Positions 50,515 through 57,751 are shown, counted from the first letter of the stretch. The stretch is 64,000 nt of DNA from CAWDPQ01 sp049642465 (GCA_049642465.1 JBAROV010000258.1:1-64000), one strand, 5' to 3'. A program made the numbers and translations. Notes: generated from the sequence alone by a model not told the origin.

Positions 50515-51141
50515 GAGCTGCGGCTCGACTCGCTTGCTTCCGCCTTCGCTGAAGCTACGGCGGACCCGCCGTAGCCTTGGCGGAGGCTGGGGCGCTCGCC
50601 GCGGCCGATAGCGCCGTCGCAGATTCCCTCGCACGAGCGTCATGGGCCCAAACGTCGGAGTGCCGAGCCGTCCGGCATCGACTCCGATCGTTCCGTCGAG
50701 ACGGTAATCGAGCGCCTCATTGTTGGCCGCGCGTCGAACGACATTCGCCAGTCCGGGCAGGTCCGCAAAGCTGATGGACAGATCGATGGGGACCACACTC
50801 TCCTGCCCCGGTCCCAGCGGAAGCCCCAATGGGAAGTCCGCGTTGGCGGCGCGGCTGCCCTCGACAAACAACGTCCCGGCGAGCGTCCCCAGCCGGACGC
50901 CAAACGAATTGGGATTCGAGACCTTGGTCCAGATCCGCACGCCCGCGCCACCAAGCGGACCTGCCGCGCCGGGCGGCAGCAACCGAATCTCAGCCGGCTG
51001 CCCCTCCGCTTCCTCGAACTTCGGCGCCTGAACGAGCGCCCGCAATCCTTCGAGGGCCGCGCAGCTCGACGCGGAGAGGCAAGCGGCGGTCAGTAGAAGT
51101 ACCAACGCACATGAGCGCAAGTTCGAACTCCCCGTCCTCAT
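50488..51141 (-). CDS. LEA14/WHy-type lipoprotein with repeat-derived C-terminus
   Basis: The product is 217 residues. Lipoprotein signal with lipobox SASSC (C27). Residues about 38-170 form a LEA type-2 (WHy) beta-sandwich: GAGVRIWTKVSNPNSFGVRL, GTLAGTLFVEGSRAANADFP and VPIDLSISFADLPGLANVV. The natural domain ends near MTLVRGNLRRRY. The last 45 residues (beginning RPRRAPQPPPRLRRV, with RRSFSEGGSKR) are coded by palindromic repeat elements and the 27-bp direct repeat. The gene is bracketed by that repeat. It leads an operon with the radical SAM and STAS genes. The role of WHy lipoproteins is not established. Confidence 0.82.
   Translation of the reverse strand: MRTGSSNLRSCALVLLLTAACLSASSCAALEGLRALVQAPKFEEAEGQPAEIRLLPPGAAGPLGGAGVRIWTKVSNPNSFGVRLGTLAGTLFVEGSRAANADFPLGLPLGPGQESVVPIDLSISFADLPGLANVVRRAANNEALDYRLDGTIGVDAGRLGTPTFGPMTLVRGNLRRRYRPRRAPQPPPRLRRVRRSFSEGGSKRVEPQLAGVGPREH
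50539..50590. repeat. Two head-to-tail palindromic elements in the lipoprotein gene 3' end
   Basis: 50539-50564 is one copy in reverse (it reads TCCGCCGTAGCTTC...AGGCGGA on the minus strand). 50565-50590 is a second, degenerate copy (CCCGCCGTAGCCTTGG...). Both belong to the 28-bp family of 51375-51402 and code the lipoprotein's last residues. Confidence 0.65.
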
Positions 51142-51494
51142 CCTTCAGTGCTCGCGGGGCCCCACCCCCGCTCGCTCTCGCTCGGCGGCGGCGCTCCGCG
51201 CCGCTTCCCTCCGCCGCCTCGCTCGGGCCGCAGGCGCTTCTCAGTGCTCGCGGGGCCCTCCGCCTCCGCGCGCGAACGACTCATGCGCGCTACGGCGAGA
51301 CCTCGCCGTAGCTGGTCGCTTGTCTCGTGTGCGACCAGCAGAGGCGGGCATCGCGCGGAGTTCTCGCGAAGGTTGCCCGCCGTAGCTTTAGCGAAGGCGG
51401 GCCCGCGCTACGGCTGGCGAGCCGGCGGCTCACTCGGGCCGCAGGCGCTCCCTCCGTCCCGCGATTATAGCGACGTTATAACATCCTGAGGAGC
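51142..51494. repeat. 353-bp cluster of palindromic and direct repeats
   Basis: No gene is seen here. The stretch holds: a 27-bp direct repeat (51145-51171) and an 18-bp partial copy (51241-51258); a 17-bp direct pair CTCGGGCCGCAGGCGCT (51222-51238 and 51433-51449); a near-perfect inverted repeat GCTACGGCGAG/CTCGCCGTAGC (51289-51299/51302-51312); a hairpin GCTGGTCGC/GCGACCAGC (51311-51319/51331-51339); and the 28-bp palindrome at 51375-51402. It looks like a mosaic REP/BIME cluster. The glycosylase gene follows it, with TATAAC at 51478-51483 as a possible -10. Confidence 0.8.
51375..51402. repeat. 28-bp palindromic element, intergenic reference copy
   Basis: It begins GCCCGCCGTAGCTTTAGC and ends GAAGGCGGGC; the eight outer bases pair. 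It matches the copy inside the M28 gene (25271-25298) at all but about six positions. Confidence 0.75.
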
Positions 51495-52400
51495 ATGCCC
51501 GAGCTGCCAGACGTCGAGCTCTACCTGCACGCGCTGCAGCCACGCATCGTCAATTGCTACCTCGATCGCGTGAGGCTCGGCAACCCGTTCATCGTCCGCA
51601 CGATCGAGCCTCCGGTCTCCGCGCTCGAAGGCCGGAAGATTGAAGATTTGCAGCGACTGGGCAAGCGCCTGGTGGTGCATTTCACCGACGATCTCTTCAT
51701 GGTCATCCACCTGATGATTGCCGGCCGGCTCCGCTGGCGCGAGCGTGGCGCGACCATTCCCGCCAAGGTCGGACTCGCCGCCTTTGATTTCGAAGAAGGG
51801 ACGCTGCTCCTGACAGAGGCAGGGGCACGGCGGCAGGCGTCCATCCACATCGTTCACGGAGCGGACGATCTACACGCGCACGATCCGGGCGGGATTGAAG
51901 TACTCGAGGCGGACGTTCAAACGTTCGCTCGACATCTGGCGCGCGAAAACCACACGTTGAAACGTGCCCTGACGGATCCGCGAATCTTCAGCGGCATCGG
52001 CAATGCGTATTCGGACGAGATTCTGCATTCCGCGCGGCTCTCGCCGATGAAACTGACCTCGACGCTGACGGACGCCGAAATCGAAACGCTCTATCACGCG
52101 ACTATCGACACGCTCCGCTCATGGATCGAGCGCCTGCGGGAGGAAACCGGCGATCGCTTCCCGGAAAAGGTGACGGCCTTCCGGCCTGAAATGGCCGTCC
52201 ATGGCAAATACGGCAAACCATGCCCCGTGTGCGGCAGCCCCATCCAGCGGATTGTTTACGCCAGGAACGAATCGAACTACTGCAGCCAGTGTCAGACCGG
52301 CGGGCGCCTCTTGTCCGACCGGGCGCTGTCGCGGCTCCTGCGGGAAGATTGGCCGAAAACACTCGAGGATCTCGAACAGCGCAAGCGAGCGGCACGTTGA
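51495..52400 (+). CDS. Fpg/Nei-family DNA glycosylase
   Basis: The product is 301 residues. The N-terminus MPELPDVE gives catalytic P2 and E3; K57 in RLGKRLVVHF is the conserved lysine; RIFSGIGNAYSDEILHSARL is the helix-two-turn-helix. The zinc finger is CPVCG...YCSQC near 245-268. About 30 extra residues follow the finger. These enzymes remove oxidised bases such as 8-oxoguanine or oxidised pyrimidines and nick the strand. The finger lacks the usual arginine-threonine-phenylalanine start (here NESNYC), so a Nei-like or distinct specificity is possible. GAGGAGC precedes the ATG. Confidence 0.92.
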   Translation: MPELPDVELYLHALQPRIVNCYLDRVRLGNPFIVRTIEPPVSALEGRKIEDLQRLGKRLVVHFTDDLFMVIHLMIAGRLRWRERGATIPAKVGLAAFDFEEGTLLLTEAGARRQASIHIVHGADDLHAHDPGGIEVLEADVQTFARHLARENHTLKRALTDPRIFSGIGNAYSDEILHSARLSPMKLTSTLTDAEIETLYHATIDTLRSWIERLREETGDRFPEKVTAFRPEMAVHGKYGKPCPVCGSPIQRIVYARNESNYCSQCQTGGRLLSDRALSRLLREDWPKTLEDLEQRKRAAR

Positions 52401-52433
52401 GCCGTACGGGGCCCATTTTGCGCCTTCCTGATC

Positions 52434-53654
52434 GTGAACACAGTTTTGCAGCGGTGGATTGCATTCAATGGCGTCGGGGCGCTCGGGATCCTCGTACAAC
52501 TGGGTATTCTGGCGATCCTGGTCCGTCATTTCGCCGTCCCGTACCTGCTGGCAACGGCCGTGGCGGTCGAGTTGACGGTGTTGCACAATTTTGTGTGGCA
52601 TCAGCAGTGGACCTGGCGCGACCGCCCGAGCGACTCGAAGACACAGCTCGTGGTCAGGCTCTGGCGTTTCCACGTCCTCAACGGTTTCGTATCGCTCGCG
52701 GGCAATCTGGCAATCGCGCGGCTGCTGACGGGAGAGTTAGGCGCAGATCCGTTAGCCTCAAATATCGCGGCAATCATCGTCTGCTCTATGTTGAATTTCG
52801 CGGCAAGTGAACTGCTCGTGTTCCGACGGGTTGCAGCAGCCCTCGTTGTGCTCCTGATGCTCGCCTCGAGCGCAGCTGCGGAGACTCCAACAATGGCGGC
52901 GGTGCTTCGCCCTGCCACTCTCCAGGCCTGGACGGCATACGAGCGGCAGGTGGACGCCCGCCATCAAGGCGCCTCGGCTAGTTCCACTCCATTCTTTTCC
53001 CTCGACGCCTATGGCATCGGCGGATGGCGGGAGGCAACCATGAAGGGGGGCATCTCCATGCACCGCCTCGATCGCCCCCAGCCAGGCGGCGCGACCGTTT
53101 CGGTGCCGGATGGCAAGATTCATCACTGGGCCGGAGCGATTTTCGTGCCCGGCATGACAGTCGAAGCCGTCCTGCAGCACCTCTCGAAGTACGCGGGACG
53201 CGAGTCAGAACATTACGACGATGTGATTGGCTCGCGACTGATTGCTCGAGACGGCGACCGTTACCGCGTGTTCATGAAACTGCGTCGCACCAAAGTCGTG
53301 ACCGTTACTTACAACTCGGAGCACGCCGTCGAATACCGTCGGCTGGGGGCACGGGCGACCGGCCGCAGCGTCTCGACACGAATCGCCGAACTCGAGAACG
53401 CTGGGACGGCCACTGAGCACGAAAAGCCCGATGGCCGCGACCAGGGATTTCTCTGGCGTCTCAACGCCTACTGGCGATACGAAGCTGTCAAGGGCGGGGT
53501 ATTGATCGAGTGCGAGTCGATCAGCCTGAGCCGGGATGTTCCGGCGCTGCTCAAGTGGTTCATCGGCGGGATGGTCGAAGGCGTCGCTCGCGATTCGCTG
53601 GAGCGAACGCTCTCGAGCTTGAAGCGCGCGCTCGTTGAAACGAAAACTACTTGA
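52434..53654 (+). CDS. GtrA-like membrane domain fused to an exported START-like domain
   Basis: The product is 406 residues from GTG 52434. Residues 5-130 are a four-helix GtrA-type domain (RWIAFNGVGALGILVQLGIL, LLATAVAVELTVLHNFVWHQ, NLAIARLLTGE, NFAASELLVF). Directly after it, RRVAAALVVLLMLASSAAAE (131-150) has the form of a Sec signal peptide with an AAA-E cleavage site. The rest (about 155-400) resembles a START/SRPBCC lipid-binding domain (YRVFMKLRRTKVVTVTYNSE, RLNAYWRYEAVKGGVLIECE, and the long final helix). This may be a gene fusion. GtrA proteins move lipid-linked sugars. The end overlaps the convergent gene by 8 bases. Confidence 0.8.
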   Translation: MNTVLQRWIAFNGVGALGILVQLGILAILVRHFAVPYLLATAVAVELTVLHNFVWHQQWTWRDRPSDSKTQLVVRLWRFHVLNGFVSLAGNLAIARLLTGELGADPLASNIAAIIVCSMLNFAASELLVFRRVAAALVVLLMLASSAAAETPTMAAVLRPATLQAWTAYERQVDARHQGASASSTPFFSLDAYGIGGWREATMKGGISMHRLDRPQPGGATVSVPDGKIHHWAGAIFVPGMTVEAVLQHLSKYAGRESEHYDDVIGSRLIARDGDRYRVFMKLRRTKVVTVTYNSEHAVEYRRLGARATGRSVSTRIAELENAGTATEHEKPDGRDQGFLWRLNAYWRYEAVKGGVLIECESISLSRDVPALLKWFIGGMVEGVARDSLERTLSSLKRALVETKTT

Positions 53655-54081
53655 ATAAATCGTCGAACGCCTTGCGGGCGCTGGTCGGCGCGGCGGATTT
53701 CGTTTCGCGTTCGACCGTGGTGCGGGGCTCGAAGAGCGCGCAGGCATTGCGCGCGTCTTTCGGCGAGACTCGAGCCGGCACTGGCTTCTGACATTCGAAC
53801 GCCGCCGCCGTATCGAAATGCACGCACTGCGCGCAGGTATGCAGATCCGCGCCGCACCGCAGGCACGTCCCTTCGGCATTCCACGCCGCTGCAACGGTGA
53901 GTTCGTAGCCGCATCTCGCGCAGCGAACCACCTCGCGGAACCCCGGCATGTTGAAGGTTTTCGGCGCGACCGGCGGCTGACCCCGGGGCGCATACTCCTT
54001 CTTTTCCGGCGGACGCTGGTCGCGCCGCGGCTCCCGCGGGTCGTCCTGATACCCACGCTGCTTGTATTTCCGATCTGACAT
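53647..54081 (-). CDS. Zinc-ribbon protein with basic N-terminal tail
   Basis: The product is 144 residues; GGGAAGGG precedes the ATG. Residues 1-40 are hydrophilic and rich in R, K, P and Q. Four CxxC-type pairs follow: CARCGYEL, CLRCGADL, CAQCVHFD and single cysteines in ECQKP and NACALF, suggesting one or two zinc sites. The tail is SARKAFDDLFK. This architecture is seen in short cytoplasmic proteins of unknown role. It overlaps the GtrA-START gene by 8 bases at its end. Upstream lies the 171-bp inverted repeat. Confidence 0.75.
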   Translation of the reverse strand: MSDRKYKQRGYQDDPREPRRDQRPPEKKEYAPRGQPPVAPKTFNMPGFREVVRCARCGYELTVAAAWNAEGTCLRCGADLHTCAQCVHFDTAAAFECQKPVPARVSPKDARNACALFEPRTTVERETKSAAPTSARKAFDDLFK

Positions 54082-54098
54082 CCCTTCCCGGGGATTCT

Positions 54099-54269
54099 AC
54101 AGGAGATAAGGAGATCAGGAGGAATAAACAGGAGATCAGGAGATCAGGAAAGTCCGCGTCAGGACCGGCCCGCGTTCGACGGACTTCACGATGCGGACCG
54201 GTCCTGGCGCGGACTCCCTCTTGACCTCCTAATCTCTTGGTTGTTCCTCCTGATCTCCTAATCTCCTGT
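54099..54269. repeat. 171-bp long imperfect inverted repeat (GGAGATCA units)
   Basis: Arm 1 (54099-54172) and arm 2 (54193-54269) are imperfect reverse complements over about 75 bases, with a 20-base loop. The outer part of each arm is a 7-9-bp tandem repeat (AGGAGATCAGGAGATCAGG in arm 1; TCCTGATCTCCTAATCTCC in arm 2). The inner part is CCGCGTCAGGACCGG against CCGGTCCTGGCGCGG. It lies between two divergent genes, so it is not a terminator for either. Confidence 0.9.
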
Positions 54270-54321
54270 AAGGAACGCTCGGCCGGAAATGGGCGTATAA
54301 GAGACGAAGGAGATCCCTGCT

Positions 54322-55134
54322 ATGCGAAGCCTCGCTCGCACCTATCGCCCCGGCGTCCTGGTGCTGCCGCTGGTGCTCGTGGCTGTATCCGGCTGCGATA
54401 TTGTCACCGCCGACTTCAGGTCGCAGGAGACCGCCGAGTGGCGCAAAACCTACGACTTGCAGCCCGGCGGCCGCGTTGAAATCAGCAACGTGAACGGCAA
54501 GATCGACGTGACCCCTTCCACTGGCAACACCGTGGAAGTCGTTGCGGTCAAAGTCGCCAAGGCGGCAAGCCCTGAAGCCGCAAAAGAACGGCTCGGGCGC
54601 ATCGACATCGTCGAAACCGTTACCGCCTCCACCGTCAAACTCGAGACGAAACTCGCGCGGGGCGGCGGTGGGTTGTTCAACATGGGCGGGACGGAAGTCC
54701 GCTACACGGTGAAGGTCCCCGCCTCGGCCGAAGTCCGGCTTTCCAATGTGAATGGCGGAATCGAAACGTCGGGCCTGTCCGGACGCGCCAGCCTGGAAAC
54801 CACCAACGGTGGGATCCGGGCGCACGACGTCGCTGGACCGATTGAAGCGACGACAACCAATGGCGGTGTGGACGTGGACCTCGCGCGGGTCGCCGAACCT
54901 GGCGTGAAGCTCGAATGCACGAACGGCGGCATCAAGCTCCGATTGCCGGCTGACGCCAAGGGGACGGTTTTTGCCAGCGTCACGAACGGCGGCATTGGCC
55001 TGACGCCGATTGAAGGGATGACGGTAGATACAACGGAGTCCACTCGTCGGCGTCTCGAGGCGCGGTTGAACGGCGGCGGGCCGAGCATCCGACTGGAAGG
55101 CACCAACGGCGGAATTCAGATCGGACCTAAATAG
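54322..55134 (+). CDS. DUF4097 family beta-helix lipoprotein
   Basis: The product is 270 residues; AAGGAGATCCCTGCT precedes the ATG and TATAAG at 54296-54301 is a likely -10. Lipobox VSGC (C25). After AEWRKTYDLQPGGRVEISNV the chain has regular right-handed beta-helix turns, each with an N-G-G-I/V corner: SNVNGGIETSGLSG, TTNGGIRAHDVAG, TTNGGVDVDLA, CTNGGIKLRLP, SVTNGGIGLTP and GTNGGIQIGPK. DUF4097 proteins are called putative adhesins, but many are envelope-stress or polymer-binding lipoproteins. The end overlaps the convergent topoisomerase gene by 8 bases. Confidence 0.9.
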   Translation: MRSLARTYRPGVLVLPLVLVAVSGCDIVTADFRSQETAEWRKTYDLQPGGRVEISNVNGKIDVTPSTGNTVEVVAVKVAKAASPEAAKERLGRIDIVETVTASTVKLETKLARGGGGLFNMGGTEVRYTVKVPASAEVRLSNVNGGIETSGLSGRASLETTNGGIRAHDVAGPIEATTTNGGVDVDLARVAEPGVKLECTNGGIKLRLPADAKGTVFASVTNGGIGLTPIEGMTVDTTESTRRRLEARLNGGGPSIRLEGTNGGIQIGPK

Positions 55135-56218
55135 CTTTTTTCATCTCGCGCGTGAGCCGCCGTTGCAGAAGTCCGAGCACGGCGGCCTCTGCGGCGGTGA
55201 GCGAGCCATTGCGGGCGCCTCGAGGCGCTCGCTGCGCCATACTCTTCCGCATCGAGCCATCGAGGTACGAATCGAGAATGGCCGGGTGGATATAGCACTT
55301 GCGACACACGGCCTTTGTGTTCCCCAGTTTTGCCGCCACTGATTCCACTGCCCGGACGATGTTCTTCTTCGCCTGACTGTCAGAGTCGAACTTGTCCAGT
55401 TCCTGCAACGTCTGCGCGGCGAGTACGGTTCCGGCCCACGTGCGGAAGTCTTTTGACGTGTAATCCTCGCCGGTAATCTCCTTCAAATAGGCGTTGACGT
55501 CTCCCGACCCGATCGGGTGGCGCTCGCCATCCTCGTCGTAGTACTGAAAGAGATCGTAGCCGGGGATGTCACGGCACTTTCGGACGATCTGCGCCAGACG
55601 TCGATCGTTGAGATCGACCTCGTGCTCGACGCCGCTCTTTCCGCGAAACGCAAAGCGAATGCGGCCGCCGCTGATTTCCACGTGACCATCACGCATCGTG
55701 GTGAGGCCGTAGGACTGATTGTCGCGTGCGTATTCGCCGTTGCCGACACGGATGAGCGTCTTCTCGAGCAGACGAACTACCGTCGCCAGCACTTTCTCAC
55801 GCGACAGACCGGGCCGTCGGAGATCCGCTGCCGACCGACGTCGAAGCGCCGGCAATGCCTGGGCGAACCCGATCAAGCGGTGGTACTTCGTTTCGTCACG
55901 GACCGCCCGCCATCGGGGGTGATACCGATACTGCTTGCGGCCGCGCGCATCCCGACCGGTCGCCTGCAGGTGACCTCGTTCATCGGCGCAGATCCACACG
56001 TTCGTCCACGCGGGAGGAATCACGAGACCGCGTATGCGATTGAGAGCGTCCCGGGCGCGCAGGACCCTGCCTTCGGGACTGATGTAGCGAAATCCTTTGC
56101 CGGATCGAACTCGACGGATCCCAGGCCTGCGGTCGGTTGTGTATCTGAGGCCCGCCGAACGTGCTGCCCCCACTGGATCGGGCGCTGGTGTGAACGGAAC
56201 AACACGCGAGCGACGCAT
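55127..56218 (-). CDS. DNA topoisomerase IB
   Basis: The product is 363 residues, a poxvirus-type topoisomerase IB. After the N-terminal domain (RGLVIPPAWTNVWICADERG, QYRYHPRWRAVRDETKYHRL) the catalytic domain has R in LIRVGNGEYARDN, KDFRTWAGTVLAAQTL and the nucleophile Y309 in CRKCYIHPAILDSYLDG. The active residues R, K, R, H/N and Y appear to be present. The enzyme relaxes both positive and negative supercoils without ATP. It is found patchily in bacteria. It stands alone, divergent from a zinc-ribbon gene. Confidence 0.93.
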   Translation of the reverse strand: MRRSRVVPFTPAPDPVGAARSAGLRYTTDRRPGIRRVRSGKGFRYISPEGRVLRARDALNRIRGLVIPPAWTNVWICADERGHLQATGRDARGRKQYRYHPRWRAVRDETKYHRLIGFAQALPALRRRSAADLRRPGLSREKVLATVVRLLEKTLIRVGNGEYARDNQSYGLTTMRDGHVEISGGRIRFAFRGKSGVEHEVDLNDRRLAQIVRKCRDIPGYDLFQYYDEDGERHPIGSGDVNAYLKEITGEDYTSKDFRTWAGTVLAAQTLQELDKFDSDSQAKKNIVRAVESVAAKLGNTKAVCRKCYIHPAILDSYLDGSMRKSMAQRAPRGARNGSLTAAEAAVLGLLQRRLTREMKKAI

Positions 56219-56239
56219 TAGCGAAGACCTCGGCTGTGG

Positions 56240-56245
56240 TAAAAT
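56240..56245 (+). promoter_or_regulatory. -10 box TAAAAT for the zinc-ribbon gene
   Basis: TAAAAT predicts a start at about 56252 and leaves a 22-base leader with GGGAGAATTTGAA before the ATG at 56274. It is a normal leadered contrast to the leaderless genes. Confidence 0.4.
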
Positions 56246-56273
56246 TGCCGAGCTTCCCCCGGGAGAATTTGAA

Positions 56274-56528
56274 ATGAAATGTCCGTCGTGCGGTTCGGCG
56301 CGCGTTTACCCGTCGCGCCTGCGCAACGTCGTGGAACGCCTGCGACAGAATCTGACGGACAAGCAGCCGTTCCGCTGTCACGAGTGTGGCTGGAGACAAT
56401 GGCGTGAGCTGGTCGTGCACGAAGCGGCGACGCCAGTGGAGCCAGACGACCTCCGCACCGGCCGGGCAGGCGCTCCACTGTCCTCAAAGGATCTCGAGCA
56501 ACTGGACTCGACGCCGCGACGTCCCTAG
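56274..56528 (+). CDS. Small zinc-ribbon protein
   Basis: The product is 84 residues from ATG 56274. One zinc ribbon: CPSCGSARVYPSRL and FRCHECGWRQW, i.e. two CxxC pairs about 26 residues apart. The rest is hydrophilic with an acidic tail (DLEQLDSTPRRP). The type resembles small C4-ribbon proteins in many Acidobacteriota; the role is unknown. A ribosome-binding site and -10 box are present. Confidence 0.7.
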   Translation: MKCPSCGSARVYPSRLRNVVERLRQNLTDKQPFRCHECGWRQWRELVVHEAATPVEPDDLRTGRAGAPLSSKDLEQLDSTPRRP

Positions 56529-56597
56529 TCGCCGTCTCGATTCGTAGGTCGCGATTCCCCACAGCACGCGACGTGCAAACCTCAGGCCCACACAACG

Positions 56598-56702
56598 TCA
56601 GCTGAATCGCTCGTCCGAGCGGGCACCCACGCGGGGCCTGTCGCCCGGCAGCCGTGCGCCGTGCGTCACCCGCGAGCCCGCCCGGCACAACGATTCAGCT
56701 GA
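56598..56702. repeat. 12-bp inverted repeat bracketing a GC-rich 81-base core
   Basis: TCAGCTGAATCG (56598-56609) and CGATTCAGCTGA (56691-56702) are exact reverse complements. The core can pair further (CGAGCGGGC near 56616 against GCCCGC near 56677). It lies in the 185-bp space between convergent genes, so a bidirectional terminator or structured RNA is possible. Nothing in it matches an RNA family I know. Confidence 0.6.
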
Positions 56703-56713
56703 TGCGGTTTCGG

Positions 56714-57748
56714 CTACTGTCGCATCTGCGGAACCCAGCCGTTTTGAAAAGTCGTTCCGAGCATCAAGCGGAGCATCGCGCCGTAGCTGGCAATCCCTTC
56801 ATCGACACCCTGCGAACGCAGGTACGAGTCGTACACGTTCCGTGCGAAACCGCTGACGGCCGGATCCACGCTCCCAAGCCGCTCGGCGATCGCTCGAAGA
56901 TCCGCCACGACGGCAGGCGCCAATCGGCGGTCGAGCTCGCCGCGCGTCTCGCGCGGAAGCGCGGCGCGCGTGTACTGGTAGGCTTCGAGCCAGCCGCTGT
57001 ATTGCGCGCGCTCATCAGCCGCGAGACACGTCAACCACGCCACGAAGTTTGCTTCGGATTCGTTGGCGTATCCCGCCAGGTGCGCCCACTCGTGCATCAG
57101 CGTGAACGGATATTCGACCGGCAGGATGTCGGGATTCACCAGAATCTCGAGGAACCAGGGAGCGACCATTCCATCTATCCCCGCCATCCGCAGATACCAG
57201 GAGAAGAGAGAGGTCTTTGGTGCCGCCGGTCGCGCCGTTCGCGTCGCACCAAGTCGGCGCTGGGTGTCTGCGAACGCTCGCGTCAGAGCCTCGTGAGAAT
57301 AGGCCGTCGGCGCCTTCCTTGGTTCGAGCGAGTTCACGCGATCGACCACCAGCTCGGCGAATTGCATGGTGGCGTCGCGTGTCACCCGCGCGCGGTCGTA
57401 CTCGAGTCTGGCTTCGAGCGGAACCCTTCGGTAGTTGAGACCCCAAAACGCTAGAAACACCAGAAACACGATTGAAGCCATCGTCACCAGTGTCGTCGCG
57501 CCAAGGCGAAGTGCTGCGGCTGGCCCTCGCGCGCGCCAATGCCGCACGACCGAGAGAATCCAGATCGCTGAGAGTGCAATCAGTGCAAGGTCGAGGAGGG
57601 CAAAGGGCACCAGACTCGACGCCCACGTCAGGCCGTTTTGCAGGACTGGATAGAACGCGCGGGAGTAGAAGCGTTCGACGGCGCCGGATGGCAGCGGAGT
57701 GAACGCCGCGACCGCTGCCACGATTGAGAGAGCTATCGTGCGTCGCAC
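56714..57748 (-). CDS. DUF3810 membrane-associated metallopeptidase-like protein
   Basis: The product is 344 residues from GTG 57748. Three N-terminal helices lie at about 5-20, 44-66 and 84-104. The zinc site is HEWAH (H219, E220, H223), with MHEWAHLAGYANESEANFVA carrying a third acidic ligand nearby (E230 or E232), and an end REL(R)DRRLAPAVVADLRAIA. The DUF3810 family is probably a membrane-anchored zinc peptidase; its substrate is unknown. It starts three bases after the NDH-2 gene, so it is co-transcribed. Confidence 0.88.
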   Translation of the reverse strand: MRRTIALSIVAAVAAFTPLPSGAVERFYSRAFYPVLQNGLTWASSLVPFALLDLALIALSAIWILSVVRHWRARGPAAALRLGATTLVTMASIVFLVFLAFWGLNYRRVPLEARLEYDRARVTRDATMQFAELVVDRVNSLEPRKAPTAYSHEALTRAFADTQRRLGATRTARPAAPKTSLFSWYLRMAGIDGMVAPWFLEILVNPDILPVEYPFTLMHEWAHLAGYANESEANFVAWLTCLAADERAQYSGWLEAYQYTRAALPRETRGELDRRLAPAVVADLRAIAERLGSVDPAVSGFARNVYDSYLRSQGVDEGIASYGAMLRLMLGTTFQNGWVPQMRQ

Positions 57749-57751
57749 GAT

